A stretch of 42,501 bases of DNA from JAAYUD01 sp963676865 (GCA_963676865.2 CAXXSS010000003.1:1-42501), one strand, 5' to 3'; counted from the first letter of the stretch, positions 8,610 to 18,122 are shown. A program made the numbers and translations. Notes: generated by a model not told the origin, from the letters alone.

Positions 8610-9800
8610 ATGAAAGCGATAAAAAAAATATTCGATAAAGTAAGGCCTCATTTCGAAGAAGGTGGCAATTGCCATGCTTTGCATTCGGTGTATGAGGGTA
8701 TCGAATGCTTTTTGTTTGTTCCCAATACCACTTCTAAAACCGGAACTCACGTTCACGATGCCATAGACAGTAAACGCATCATGTCGTTTGTGGTCATTGC
8801 ACTGATGCCTGCGATGCTTTTCGGTATGTATAATGTGGGTTATCAGCATTACTTGCACGTAGGCATTCAAGGAGATTTCTTCGATAAATTCTTTTATGGT
8901 TTTCTGGCTGTGCTTCCCAAAATAGTAGTGACCTATGTGGTAGGTCTAGGCATTGAGTTTGTTGTGGCTCAATGGAAAAAAGAAGAAATACAAGAGGGAT
9001 TTTTAGTGACGGGAATGCTTATCCCGATGATTGTTCCCGTAGATTGTCCACTATGGATCATTGCAATAGCTACTGCTTTTGCCGTGATATTTGCCAAAGA
9101 GGTGTTTGGCGGTACAGGAATGAATATATTCAACGTTGCATTGGTAGCCCGAGTTTTCATGTTTTTCAGTTATCCTACCAAGATGAGCGGCGACGCTGTT
9201 TGGGTAGCTAGCAAGAGCATATTCGGATTGGGTAAGACGGTAGACGGCATGACCGCCGCCACTAGCCTGGGCATTGCCTCTACGGCTTCGACTTCGGCCG
9301 GTTGTCCGCCGTTCTCGTGGGATATGGTCACCGGATTTATTCCGGGATCCATAGGCGAAACCAGTATGATAGCCATACTGATAGGCGCTTCGATACTGCT
9401 GTGGACAGGTGTGGCCAGTTGGAAAACGATGCTTTCGGTGTTTCTAGGCGGTGCTTTGATGGCATGGATATTCAATCTCTGTGGACCGCATACGGCAATG
9501 GCTCACATGCCTTGGTATGAACATTTGGCGCTGGGTGGATTTTGCTTTGGAGCTGTATTTATGGCAACCGATCCGGTGACTTCGGCACGAACCGAGACTG
9601 GAAAATATATATATGGTTTCTTGATCGGAGTACTGGCTATTTTCATCAGAGTTTTGAATCCCGGCTTTCCGGAAGGAATGATGTTTGCCATACTCTTTAT
9701 GGATATATTTGCTCCGCTGATAGACTACTTTGTGGTGCAACACAATATAAGCCGCAGGGCGAAACGAGTGACGAAAACGACCATTAATTCCGATGAATAA
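8610..9800 (+). CDS. nqrB: Na+-translocating NADH:quinone reductase subunit B
   Basis: A 396-residue integral membrane subunit holding a covalent FMN and forming part of the Na+/quinone path. The opening (IFDKVRPHFEEGG, then YEGIECFLFVPN) is typical of NqrB. The segment VDGMTAATSLG supplies the threonine for phosphoester-linked FMN (DGxTxAT form). About ten hydrophobic helices are visible, and FMATDPVTSARTETGK near the end is a strong RnfD/NqrB signature. The stop codon overlaps the nqrC start (TAATG), suggesting translational coupling. Confidence 0.96.
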   Translation: MKAIKKIFDKVRPHFEEGGNCHALHSVYEGIECFLFVPNTTSKTGTHVHDAIDSKRIMSFVVIALMPAMLFGMYNVGYQHYLHVGIQGDFFDKFFYGFLAVLPKIVVTYVVGLGIEFVVAQWKKEEIQEGFLVTGMLIPMIVPVDCPLWIIAIATAFAVIFAKEVFGGTGMNIFNVALVARVFMFFSYPTKMSGDAVWVASKSIFGLGKTVDGMTAATSLGIASTASTSAGCPPFSWDMVTGFIPGSIGETSMIAILIGASILLWTGVASWKTMLSVFLGGALMAWIFNLCGPHTAMAHMPWYEHLALGGFCFGAVFMATDPVTSARTETGKYIYGFLIGVLAIFIRVLNPGFPEGMMFAILFMDIFAPLIDYFVVQHNISRRAKRVTKTTINSDE

Positions 9801-10483
9801 TGAAAAAGAGGGATACAAATAGTAATTCATATACACTCATTTATGCTTCGGTAATTGTTGTCGTTGTGGCGTTTCTGCTGGCGTTTACAAACATCGTATT
9901 AAGATCGCATCAGAATAGAAACATAGAGCTCGATACTAAAAGACAAATTCTTGCTGCGTTGAATATCAGCGACGTGAAGGATGTTGAAGCGTCCTATAAT
10001 AGATATGTCAAGCTGGATATGTTGCTGCAACTTGACGGAACGCTGGTAGTGAATAGTGGGAGCTTCTCTTCGAACTATAGCACTGAATTCTCTAAAAACC
10101 GTTTTCACATTTTTCAATGTGACGTGAATGGACACACCAAGTATGTCTTTCCGTTGGATGGTGTCGGGCTATGGGGGCCTATATGGGGATATGTAGCTCT
10201 GAATGATGATCGCAATACGGTATATGGAGCCTACTTTTCGCATCAAAGCGAGACACCCGGACTGGGAGCAGAGATAGCTTCGCCACAGTTTCAAGGTGAA
10301 TTTAAGAGAATGGAAGTAATGAAAGACGGCAAAGTAGGGCTTTCGGTGGTGAAATACGGTAAAATTGTTGATAAAAAATATGAAGTGGATGGCATTTCGG
10401 GTGGTACTATTACTTCGAAAGGGGTAGATGCCATGCTTAAGAAATGCTTGAGTAATTACATCGTCTTTTTTACTAATCAATAA
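9800..10483 (+). CDS. nqrC: Na+-translocating NADH:quinone reductase subunit C
   Basis: A 227-residue subunit with one N-terminal membrane anchor (residues 11-32, YASVIVVVVAFLLAFTNIV) and a periplasmic FMN-binding domain. The covalent flavin attachment motif appears as DGISGGTITSKG near residue 200, where the second Thr of S-G-x-T-I-T is the usual FMN acceptor. GLWGPIWGYVAL is another family signature. Start and nqrB stop overlap. A short gap with AAGGAGG (10482-10488), an unusually good Shine-Dalgarno sequence for this phylum, leads into nqrD. Confidence 0.95.
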   Translation: MKKRDTNSNSYTLIYASVIVVVVAFLLAFTNIVLRSHQNRNIELDTKRQILAALNISDVKDVEASYNRYVKLDMLLQLDGTLVVNSGSFSSNYSTEFSKNRFHIFQCDVNGHTKYVFPLDGVGLWGPIWGYVALNDDRNTVYGAYFSHQSETPGLGAEIASPQFQGEFKRMEVMKDGKVGLSVVKYGKIVDKKYEVDGISGGTITSKGVDAMLKKCLSNYIVFFTNQ

Positions 10484-10498
10484 GGAGGATAATGACTG

Positions 10499-11137
10499 AT
10501 GAGTGAACTGTTTTCAAAAAAAAATAAAGATGCATTCTCCATCCCATTGGGTAAAAACAACCCGATAACCGTTCAGGTATTGGGCATCTGTTCGGCACTT
10601 GCCGTAACTGCCAAATTGGCTCCGGCAATTGTAATGGGACTTTCTGTGACGGTAATTGTAGCTTTTGCCAACGTGATAATATCGTTGATGAGAGATACCA
10701 TTCCAACTCGAATACGAATCATTGTGCAATTGGTGGTAGTGGCGACTTTGGTCACTATTGTGAGTGAAGTGCTGAAAGCTTTTGCCTATGATGTAAGTGT
10801 TCAGCTTTCGGTCTATGTGGGGCTGATCATCACGAACTGTATTCTGATGGGGCGGCTCGAAGCCTTTGCCATGAGCAACGGACCGTGGGAATCTTTCTTG
10901 GATGGAATGGGCAATGGGCTTGGCTATGCCAAGATATTGATCATAGTGGCCTTTGTACGCGAATTGTTTGGATCAGGTACGTTGCTGGGGTACAATATAT
11001 TGAACTATGAATGTATTAAAAGCACCGGTTATCTAAACAATGGATTGATGCTGATGCCACCCATGGCACTTATCATTATAGCCTGTATTGTGTGGTATCA
11101 ACGCAGTAGAGATAAAGAACTTCAAGAAAATAGTTAA
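10499..11137 (+). CDS. nqrD: Na+-translocating NADH:quinone reductase subunit D
   Basis: A 212-residue membrane subunit of the RnfA/RnfE/NqrD/NqrE fold, with six predicted helices. Together with NqrE it forms an inverted pair that coordinates an iron centre in the membrane. Signatures are NNPITVQVLGICSALAVT at the N-terminus, VGLIITNCILMGRLEAFA with the conserved Cys, and GLGYAKILIIVAFVRELFG. It is preceded by an AAGGAGG ribosome-binding site. nqrE begins 11 bp downstream. Confidence 0.95.
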   Translation: MSELFSKKNKDAFSIPLGKNNPITVQVLGICSALAVTAKLAPAIVMGLSVTVIVAFANVIISLMRDTIPTRIRIIVQLVVVATLVTIVSEVLKAFAYDVSVQLSVYVGLIITNCILMGRLEAFAMSNGPWESFLDGMGNGLGYAKILIIVAFVRELFGSGTLLGYNILNYECIKSTGYLNNGLMLMPPMALIIIACIVWYQRSRDKELQENS

Positions 11138-11148
11138 TAAGAAAAATC

Positions 11149-11775
11149 ATGATGGAACATTTATTCAGCCTTTTTATCCGTTCGATCTTTGTAGACAACA
11201 TGATCTTTGCATTCTTTCTGGGAATGTGCTCTTATCTGGCTGTTTCGAAGAATCTGAAAACGGCAATAGGGCTAGGTGTGGCAGTCACTTTCGTATTGGT
11301 GGTGACATTGCCCGTAAACTATATATTACAGACCAAGGTACTGGATGCGAATGGAATATTCGGCATAGATTTGAGTTTCTTGAGTTTTATACTGTTCATT
11401 GCTGTTATCGCTGCTATAACGCAATTGGTAGAGATGGCGGTAGAGAAATTCAGTCCTTCACTTTATAATTCGCTCGGTATCTTTTTGCCTCTTATTGCAG
11501 TGAATTGCGCCATTATGGGAGCATCGCTATTCATGCAGCAACGTATTACCAAATCGCCTGCCGACCCTCAAGCTATAACGAGTGTGACCGATTCGATCGT
11601 ATATGCATTGGGATCTGGAGTGGGGTGGATGTTTGCAATAGTGGGGCTAGCTGCTGTTCGTGAAAAAATGGCTTATTCGGATGTTCCGGCACCACTGCGT
11701 GGGCTTGGAATAACGTTCATTACTGTGGGGTTGATGGCTATGGCTTTCATGTGTTTCTCCGGTTTGAAGTTGTAG
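11149..11775 (+). CDS. nqrE: Na+-translocating NADH:quinone reductase subunit E
   Basis: A 208-residue, six-helix membrane subunit homologous to NqrD. Visible signatures are SIFVDNMIFAFFLGMCSYLAVS, with the conserved Cys, and LIAVNCAIMGASLF, with the second Cys that pairs with the NqrD cysteines around the membrane iron site. The C-terminal GLAAVREKM and GLGITFITVGLMAMAF segments also fit the family. It lies 11 bp after nqrD and 20 bp before nqrF in the same operon. Confidence 0.95.
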   Translation: MMEHLFSLFIRSIFVDNMIFAFFLGMCSYLAVSKNLKTAIGLGVAVTFVLVVTLPVNYILQTKVLDANGIFGIDLSFLSFILFIAVIAAITQLVEMAVEKFSPSLYNSLGIFLPLIAVNCAIMGASLFMQQRITKSPADPQAITSVTDSIVYALGSGVGWMFAIVGLAAVREKMAYSDVPAPLRGLGITFITVGLMAMAFMCFSGLKL

Positions 11776-11795
11776 GCTAACGATTAATATATTGA

Positions 11796-13043
11796 ATGAT
11801 GTTTAGACTAATATTTGCAAGTGTCAGTGTCTTTCTGGTAGTTATACTACTGCTTGTCATTCTGTTGCTGATAGCGAAGAAATATCTTTCTCCGTCGGGT
11901 GTAGTTAGAATATCCATTAATAATGGTAAAAAGAAATTTGATGTTCAGCCGGGAAGCAGTCTGCTCTCTACTCTGGCCGAAAACAATGTATATCTTTCGT
12001 CGGCTTGTGGCGGAAAAGGATCGTGCGCCCAGTGCCGTTGCCAAGTGATTGAAGGGGGAGGAGAGATTCTTCCTACGGAGAAAATACACTTCACTCGCAA
12101 AGAACAAAATGACTTCTGGCGATTGGGTTGCCAAGTCAAAGTGAAGCAAAATATACAAATACAAGTTCCCGAATTCATTTTGGGAGTGAAGAGGATGGAG
12201 TGCGAAGTTGTCTCTAATAGAAATGTGGCTTCGTTTATAAAGGAATTTGTAGTTAGGCTGCCGGAGAATCTTCACATGGATTTCGTGCCGGGAAGTTATT
12301 GTCAGATAGATATACCCGAATACAACCTGAAGTATCTCGATCTTGCGATTGATGAAGCCTTCAGGGATGATTGGGAGCATTTTAAGATGTATGGATTGAA
12401 CGTAATGAATACCGAGAAGACTACTCGCGCTTATTCGATGGCAAACTATCCGGCAGAAGGAGACTATATTATGCTGAATGTGCGCATTGCAACTCCTCCA
12501 TTTGATAAAGTGCATGGAGGCTTTATGAAGGTGAGTCCCGGCATCGCTTCTTCTTATCTCTTTTCATTAAATCCTGGCGATAAGGTGAATATCAGTGGGC
12601 CGTATGGCGATTTTCATCCGATATTAGACACAAAGAACGAAATGTTGTACATTGGCGGAGGTGTAGGTATGGCTCCTTTGAGAGCTCATATTTTGCATCT
12701 GTTGAAAACGTTGAATGTTCGCGATCGAAAGATCTCTTATTGGTATGGTGCTCGTTCGACAGCCGATATCTTTTACGAAGATGATTTTCGCGCATTGGAA
12801 AAAGAGTATTCTAATTTCTCTTTTCACATTGCGTTGAGTGACCCTCGTCCCGACGAACAGTGGACGGGATATACCGGATTCATTCATCAGGTGATATACG
12901 ACCATTACTTAAAGGATTGCGATGCTCCTGAAGACATCGAATATTATATGTGCGGACCTGGCCCGATGAGTGCTGCTGTAGAAGACATGCTTTACGATTT
13001 GGGAGTTCCGTCGAAAAACTTAATGTATGACAACTTTGGATAA
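11796..13043 (+). CDS. nqrF: Na+-translocating NADH:quinone reductase subunit F (NADH-oxidising subunit)
   Basis: A 415-residue electron-input subunit with an N-terminal membrane anchor (residues 2-27), a [2Fe-2S] ferredoxin domain, and an FAD/NADH reductase domain. The iron-sulfur ligands are in SSACGGKGSCAQCRC and LGCQVKV. RAYSMANYP binds FAD. YIGGGVGMAPLRAHI and the terminal CGPGPMSAAVEDML bind NADH. It takes hydride from cytoplasmic NADH and starts the chain FAD, FeS, FMN, quinone. Its last 17 bp overlap the start of the helicase gene, so the helicase is probably translated from the same mRNA. Confidence 0.96.
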   Translation: MMFRLIFASVSVFLVVILLLVILLLIAKKYLSPSGVVRISINNGKKKFDVQPGSSLLSTLAENNVYLSSACGGKGSCAQCRCQVIEGGGEILPTEKIHFTRKEQNDFWRLGCQVKVKQNIQIQVPEFILGVKRMECEVVSNRNVASFIKEFVVRLPENLHMDFVPGSYCQIDIPEYNLKYLDLAIDEAFRDDWEHFKMYGLNVMNTEKTTRAYSMANYPAEGDYIMLNVRIATPPFDKVHGGFMKVSPGIASSYLFSLNPGDKVNISGPYGDFHPILDTKNEMLYIGGGVGMAPLRAHILHLLKTLNVRDRKISYWYGARSTADIFYEDDFRALEKEYSNFSFHIALSDPRPDEQWTGYTGFIHQVIYDHYLKDCDAPEDIEYYMCGPGPMSAAVEDMLYDLGVPSKNLMYDNFG

Positions 13044-14370
13044 AGATAAAGAAGAAATATTGGCGTCTGCGCTATTAAATCTTAAAATAGAAGCGTTGAA
13101 TGAGATGCAGCAGACTGCATTATCTCACTCTTCGATCGATCAGAATATCGTATTATTGTCACCTACGGGGACGGGTAAAACAATAGCTTTCTTGTTGCCC
13201 CTCATTAATAATATGAGTGGCGACAGTATGGCTGTTCAGTCGTTAATTTTAGTTCCGTCTCGCGAATTGGCTTTACAGATAGCTGGAGTATTTACTGCGA
13301 TGAACACTCCTTGGAAGTGCTGCTGTTGCTACGGTGGGCACTCTATGAGTGAAGAACGTAAGGTCTTGTCGACTATGCACCCGGCTGTTGTAATAGGAAC
13401 GCCTGGAAGAATAACTGATCATCTATCTAAGGGGACAATCTTGACTGACAGTATCGAATATCTTGTGATAGACGAATTCGATAAATCGTTGGAATATGGT
13501 TTTCAAGAAGAGATGGAAATGATTATCGGACAGTTGCACCATCTCAAGAAGCGTATATTGGCCTCGGCTACCGATACAGAGGAAATACCGAATTTTGTGG
13601 AAATGAGCCATACGGTACGTCTGGACTTTCTGAAAGAAAATGCAGATATCGGTTCGCGTATCCGACTCATGAAGGTGCTTTCGCCCGAGAAAGATAAGAT
13701 AAATACACTTTATCGTTTGCTGTGTCATTTGAAAAACAGTTCCAGTATCGTATTCTGTAATCATCGTGAAGCTGTAGATAGAGTGAGCAATCTATTGCGC
13801 GAATTGGGCTTTCCAAACGAGCGATATCATGGTGGTATGGAACAGGCCGATAGAGAACGTTCTCTTTATAAGTTTCGTAGTGGAAGCGCTTTTGTGCTGA
13901 TCTCTACAGATCTTGCATCCAGAGGATTGGATATACCCGATGTGGCACATATCATTCATTATCATTTGCCGGTGAATGAAGAAACTTATACCCATCGTAA
14001 TGGTCGAACAGCAAGGTGGAATACTACCGGAGAATCTTTTTTGATCTTGAATGAAGCAGAAGTTCAGCCCGAATATTTGGATCAAGAACTACCGGTGTAC
14101 CAAATGGACGAACAAACGCCAGCTCCTCCTAAAGCTATCTGGACTACGTTGTACATAGGCAAGGGTAAGAAAGATAAAATAAGTAAAGGAGACGTAGCAG
14201 GCTTCTTATATAAAAAAGGGCAAATGCAAAGTAAAGATATAGGTGCTATTGACGTGAAAGAGCATTGTACGTACGTTTCTGTCAGACAAAATAGAGTGAA
14301 ACACTTAATCCAATTGGTACAAAGTGAAAAGATAAAAGGGATTAAGACGATAATTGAAGAATCAAAATGA
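13027..14370 (+). CDS. DEAD-box RNA helicase with DbpA-type RNA-binding domain
   Basis: A 447-residue superfamily 2 helicase. Motifs in order are LSPTGTGKT (I), VPSRELALQ (Ia), GTPGRI (Ib), VIDEFDKS (II, DEFD rather than DEAD), SATD (III), STDLASRGLDIPD (V) and HRNGRTAR (VI, usually HRIGRTGR). The last 70 residues (LYIGKGKKDKISKGDVAGFL) read like the DbpA C-terminal RNA-binding domain that targets 23S rRNA, so a ribosome-assembly role is an inference. The ATG overlaps nqrF by 17 bp, an unusual pairing of an RNA helicase with a respiratory operon. Confidence 0.9.
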   Translation: MTTLDKDKEEILASALLNLKIEALNEMQQTALSHSSIDQNIVLLSPTGTGKTIAFLLPLINNMSGDSMAVQSLILVPSRELALQIAGVFTAMNTPWKCCCCYGGHSMSEERKVLSTMHPAVVIGTPGRITDHLSKGTILTDSIEYLVIDEFDKSLEYGFQEEMEMIIGQLHHLKKRILASATDTEEIPNFVEMSHTVRLDFLKENADIGSRIRLMKVLSPEKDKINTLYRLLCHLKNSSSIVFCNHREAVDRVSNLLRELGFPNERYHGGMEQADRERSLYKFRSGSAFVLISTDLASRGLDIPDVAHIIHYHLPVNEETYTHRNGRTARWNTTGESFLILNEAEVQPEYLDQELPVYQMDEQTPAPPKAIWTTLYIGKGKKDKISKGDVAGFLYKKGQMQSKDIGAIDVKEHCTYVSVRQNRVKHLIQLVQSEKIKGIKTIIEESK

Positions 14371-14569
14371 TAGATAATTTTTTATAATTACATTAATATC
14401 CGCTTCTTATTTCTGCTTTTATTAAGTTTTTCGTGGTGATATGTAATAGAATGAAACTTGAAATTTCGATTCATATTATTTTCAAGATAAAAGACTTGTC
14501 GGACGGAAAAATATTCGTAAATTCGCAGAAACTTTAAAGAGAATATTAAACCTAAACAATTTTTTTCAA

Positions 14570-15637
14570 ATGAAAAAGCATAATTTTAATGCAGGACCTT
14601 CAATACTTCCTCGCGAAGTGATCGAACAGACAGCTCAGGCTATTTTAGATTTTAATGGATCAGGTTTATCATTGATGGAAATCAGCCATCGCGCAAAAGA
14701 TTTTCAACCGGTTGTTGATGAAGTTGAAGCTCTCTTCAAAGAGATTCTTGAGATTCCTGATGGATATAAGGTTTTGTTCCTTGGCGGTGGTGCAAGTCTT
14801 GAATTCTGTATGATACCTTACAACTTTTTGATTAAGAAAGCTGCTTATTTGAATACAGGTGTATGGGCTAAAAAGGCTATGAAAGAAGCGAAAAACTTTG
14901 GCGACGTTGTTGAAGTGGCATCTTCTGCTGATGATAATTACATCTATATTCCAAAGGATTATGCCGTTCCTGCTGATGCTGATTATTTCCATATTACAAC
15001 CAACAATACAATTTATGGTACGGAATTAAAAAAGGATCCCAATTCTCCTATTCCATTGATTGGAGATATGTCTTCGGATATTTTTTCTCGCCCTGTCGAC
15101 GTGGCTAAATACGATTGTATCTATGGTGGCGCTCAAAAGAATTTGGCAATGGCAGGCGTAACGTTTGTTATTGTAAAAGAAGATAAACTAGGAAAGGCTC
15201 CTCGTACAATACCTACTATGCTTGATTATCGTACCCATGTAGAAAAGGGTTCGATGTTCAATACTCCTCCTGTAGTACCTATATACTCTGCATTGTTAAC
15301 ATTGCGTTGGATCAAAGCGCAGGGCGGTGTGAAAGAAATGGATCGCCGTGCTCAAGAAAAGGCTGACATGCTTTACAATGAAATAGACCGTAATAAGTTA
15401 TTTATAGGTACGGTAAAAGAAGAAGATCGTTCTCGTATGAATATATGTTTCGTAATGAAACCCGAATATGCTGAACTTGAAAAGGAATTCATGGAATTCG
15501 CTACTTCTAAAGGAATGATCGGTATTAAAGGGCATCGTTCAGTTGGAGGTTTCCGTGCTTCTTGCTATAATGCAATGCCGAAAGAAAGCGTTCAGGCTTT
15601 GATCGATTGCATGCAGGAATTTGAGAATAAACATTAA
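14570..15637 (+). CDS. serC: Phosphoserine aminotransferase
   Basis: A 355-residue pyridoxal-phosphate enzyme converting 3-phosphohydroxypyruvate and glutamate to phosphoserine and 2-oxoglutarate in serine synthesis (it can also act in PLP synthesis). Family marks are HNFNAGPSILPREV at the N-terminus, the GGGASLEF loop, and the PLP-lysine region YGGAQKNLAMAGVTFVI. HRSVGGFRASCYNAMP near the end contacts the substrate phosphate. It is cytoplasmic. serA follows 111 bp downstream after a hairpin, so the two may be one partly attenuated unit. Confidence 0.96.
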   Translation: MKKHNFNAGPSILPREVIEQTAQAILDFNGSGLSLMEISHRAKDFQPVVDEVEALFKEILEIPDGYKVLFLGGGASLEFCMIPYNFLIKKAAYLNTGVWAKKAMKEAKNFGDVVEVASSADDNYIYIPKDYAVPADADYFHITTNNTIYGTELKKDPNSPIPLIGDMSSDIFSRPVDVAKYDCIYGGAQKNLAMAGVTFVIVKEDKLGKAPRTIPTMLDYRTHVEKGSMFNTPPVVPIYSALLTLRWIKAQGGVKEMDRRAQEKADMLYNEIDRNKLFIGTVKEEDRSRMNICFVMKPEYAELEKEFMEFATSKGMIGIKGHRSVGGFRASCYNAMPKESVQALIDCMQEFENKH

Positions 15638-15669
15638 AATCAATTCTCTGACTGTTGCAATATAATATA

Positions 15670-15712
15670 ATAGTGATGGATGGCTTATACTAGCTTTTCA
15701 TCACTATATTTC
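15670..15712 (+). terminator. Hairpin between serC and serA (terminator or attenuator)
   Basis: ATAGTGATG (15670-15678) pairs perfectly with CATCACTAT (15699-15707) across a 20-nt loop, followed by a T-rich stretch. It would reduce or stop read-through from serC into serA. Confidence 0.5.
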
Positions 15713-15748
15713 TTCCTAAGTATTTCAATCCTTTAAATTTCTATAGAA

Positions 15749-16672
15749 ATGACAAAAATATTGGTCGCAACTCAAAAACCTTTTGCAAAAGTTGCTGTTG
15801 ACGGTATTCGTACCGAAATTGAAAACGCCGGTTTCCAATTTGAATTACTTGAAAAGTATACAGAGAAAAAACAATTGCTTGACGCTGTAAAAGATGTCGA
15901 CGCTATTATTATCCGTAGCGATAAAATAGATAATGAAGTCTTTGATGCAGCCAAATCGTTGAAAATAGTAGTGCGTGCCGGTGCCGGTTACGACAATGTA
16001 GATTTAGACGCTGCTACAGCACACAATGTTTGCGTAATGAATACACCGGGACAGAATTCGAACGCTGTTGCCGAACTTGCATTGGGCTTGCTAGTATTTG
16101 CTGTTCGCAATTTTTACAATGGAACTTCGGGTACTGAACTGAAAGATAAAAAACTAGGAATCCTTGCGTTTGGAAACGTAGGTCGCAATGTAGCACGCGT
16201 TGCAAAAGGTTTTGGAATGGAAGTCTATGCATACGATGCCTTCTGCCCTAAAGCTGCAATTGAAGAAGCTGGTGTTCATGCTGTAGATTCTAATGAAGCA
16301 TTGTTTGAAATGTGCGATGTCGTTTCTCTACATATCCCTGCTACGGCAGAAACCAAACAATCAATCAATTACGCTTTGGTCAATAAAATGCCTAAAGGTG
16401 GAGTCTTGTTGAATACGGCTCGCAAAGAGGTAATCAATGAAGATGAATTGATGAAATTGATGCAAGAACGTACTGATTTGAAATATGTTACCGATATCAT
16501 GCCCGATCAGAACGATAAATTTATCGAACTATTTGCAGGACGTTATTTCTCAACTCCTAAGAAAATGGGCGCCCAGACTGCTGAAGCTAATATCAATGCC
16601 GGTATTGCTGCTGCAAAACAAATTGTAAGCTTTGTCAAAGACGGGTGTGAGAGATTTAGAGTAAATAAGTAA
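15749..16672 (+). CDS. serA: D-3-phosphoglycerate dehydrogenase, short form with Lys at the catalytic His position
   Basis: A 307-residue enzyme oxidising 3-phosphoglycerate to 3-phosphohydroxypyruvate with NAD, the first step of serine synthesis. The NAD-binding region appears as LGILAFGNVGRNVA, preceded by RAGAGYDNVDLDAA. It has no C-terminal ACT domain, so the usual serine feedback site is missing. In most family members the motif is TPHxGAxTxEA; here it is STPKKMGAQTAEA, so the catalytic His is replaced by Lys. Such Lys-type short enzymes are known (type III K phosphoglycerate dehydrogenases), so this is probably active, not decayed. DUF1015 follows after 25 bp. Confidence 0.93.
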   Translation: MTKILVATQKPFAKVAVDGIRTEIENAGFQFELLEKYTEKKQLLDAVKDVDAIIIRSDKIDNEVFDAAKSLKIVVRAGAGYDNVDLDAATAHNVCVMNTPGQNSNAVAELALGLLVFAVRNFYNGTSGTELKDKKLGILAFGNVGRNVARVAKGFGMEVYAYDAFCPKAAIEEAGVHAVDSNEALFEMCDVVSLHIPATAETKQSINYALVNKMPKGGVLLNTARKEVINEDELMKLMQERTDLKYVTDIMPDQNDKFIELFAGRYFSTPKKMGAQTAEANINAGIAAAKQIVSFVKDGCERFRVNK

Positions 16673-16697
16673 AATCATCTTTTGAATAAATCGTATA

Positions 16698-17945
16698 ATG
16701 GCAACAATAAAACCATTTAAAGGTATTCGTCCTCCCCAAGAGTTGGTAGAGAAAGTAGCTTCTCGTCCTTACGATGTATTGAACTCGGAAGAAGCTCGTG
16801 AAGAAGCTAAAGGCAATGAAATGTCTTTGTATCATATCATCAAACCCGAAATAGACTTCCCCGAGGGAACTTGCGAAAATGATCCTTGTGTGTATGCCAA
16901 GGCTGCCGAGAATTTCCAGAAGTTTCAAGAGAAGGGATGGTTGCTTCAAGATAACAAGGAATGTTACTATATCTATGCCCAAACCATGAATGGAAAGACA
17001 CAGTATGGGTTGGTAGTTGGCGCTTATGTTCCTGATTATTTGAATGGCGTTATCAAGAAACACGAACTTACTCGTAAAGATAAGGAAGAGGATCGAATGA
17101 AACATGTTCGCATTAATAATGCGAATATTGAACCGGTGTTTTTTGCTTATCCCGATGATAAAGTTCTTGATGAATTGGTTCTGAAATATACGGTACATGC
17201 TCCTGTTTATGACTTTGTTGCTCCCGACGACGGCTTTGGGCATCAATTCTGGATCATTGACAATGACGATGATATTGCGACTATAACAGCAGAATTTGTC
17301 AAAATGTCGTCATTATATATTGCAGACGGTCATCATCGCTCTGCAGCTGCAGCACTGGTCGGAGCAGAAAAGGCAAAGCAAAATCCTCATCATACAGGCA
17401 AAGAAGAATATAACTACTTCATGGCTGTTTGTTTTCCTGCTACTCAGCTGACGGTGATTGACTACAACAGAGTTGTAAAAGATCTGAATAGCCTTACTTC
17501 CGAACAGTTTATCCAAGCCCTGAGTCAAAACTTTACTGTAGAAGAGAAAGGTATGGACTTATACAAACCGAATGCTCTGCACAATTTTTCATTGTATCTT
17601 GATGGGAGATGGTATAGCCTTACAGCGAAGTCCAATACATACGATAATAGTGACCCTATCGGAGTTCTTGATGTTTCGGTCTCTTCTAAGTACATTTTGG
17701 ATGATATTCTTAATATCAAAGACCTGCGTACGGACAAACGTATCGACTTTGTAGGCGGTATTCGCGGTTTAGGCGAACTGAAATCGCGTGTCGATAGCGG
17801 TGAAATGAGAATGGCATTGGCACTTTATCCTGTAACGATGAAACAGATTATGGATATTGCCAATACAGGAAACATTATGCCTCCCAAGGCTACTTGGTTT
17901 GAGCCGAAGCTCCGTTCTGGATTAATTATTCACAAACTGTCATAG
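16698..17945 (+). CDS. DUF1015 family protein, downstream of serA
   Basis: A 415-residue cytoplasmic protein of the DUF1015 family. The opening IKPFKGIRPPQELVEKVASRPYDVLN and the motif YIADGHHRSAAA (near residue 215) are family hallmarks. The DGHHR motif recalls the ParB/sulfiredoxin-like fold, members of which include free-serine kinases. Its fixed place behind serC and serA, with no serB visible in the cluster, invites the inference that it handles serine or phosphoserine, but I have no direct evidence. It lies 25 bp after serA and ends before a strong terminator, so it is the last gene of the unit. Confidence 0.88.
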   Translation: MATIKPFKGIRPPQELVEKVASRPYDVLNSEEAREEAKGNEMSLYHIIKPEIDFPEGTCENDPCVYAKAAENFQKFQEKGWLLQDNKECYYIYAQTMNGKTQYGLVVGAYVPDYLNGVIKKHELTRKDKEEDRMKHVRINNANIEPVFFAYPDDKVLDELVLKYTVHAPVYDFVAPDDGFGHQFWIIDNDDDIATITAEFVKMSSLYIADGHHRSAAAALVGAEKAKQNPHHTGKEEYNYFMAVCFPATQLTVIDYNRVVKDLNSLTSEQFIQALSQNFTVEEKGMDLYKPNALHNFSLYLDGRWYSLTAKSNTYDNSDPIGVLDVSVSSKYILDDILNIKDLRTDKRIDFVGGIRGLGELKSRVDSGEMRMALALYPVTMKQIMDIANTGNIMPPKATWFEPKLRSGLIIHKLS

Positions 17946-17993
17946 GTTCAGATCATATACTTTCATTATTGGAAGTACATCTTATATATAATG

Positions 17994-18029
17994 CCTTCGC
18001 TACATGTATTGTAGTGAAGGTCTTTTTTT
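17994..18029 (+). terminator. Rho-independent terminator of the ser operon
   Basis: CCTTCGCTACA (17994-18004) pairs with TGTAGTGAAGG (18010-18020) with one G·U pair and a 5-nt loop, directly followed by TCTTTTTTT. Confidence 0.9.
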
Positions 18030-18114
18030 CTGAAGTTAACTCATTTGAGCACTTTCTTTCGATTAAAAATTAAAATTTCTATACCATTTAATTTCAGAAA
18101 TCAAAAGATATAAC

Positions 18115-18122
18115 TATCTTTG
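18115..18122 (+). promoter_or_regulatory. -7 element of the tRNA-Gly gene
   Basis: TATCTTTG fits TAnnTTTG and lies 14 nt before the mature tRNA 5' end. The -33 region is only weakly TTTG-like. Confidence 0.5.
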
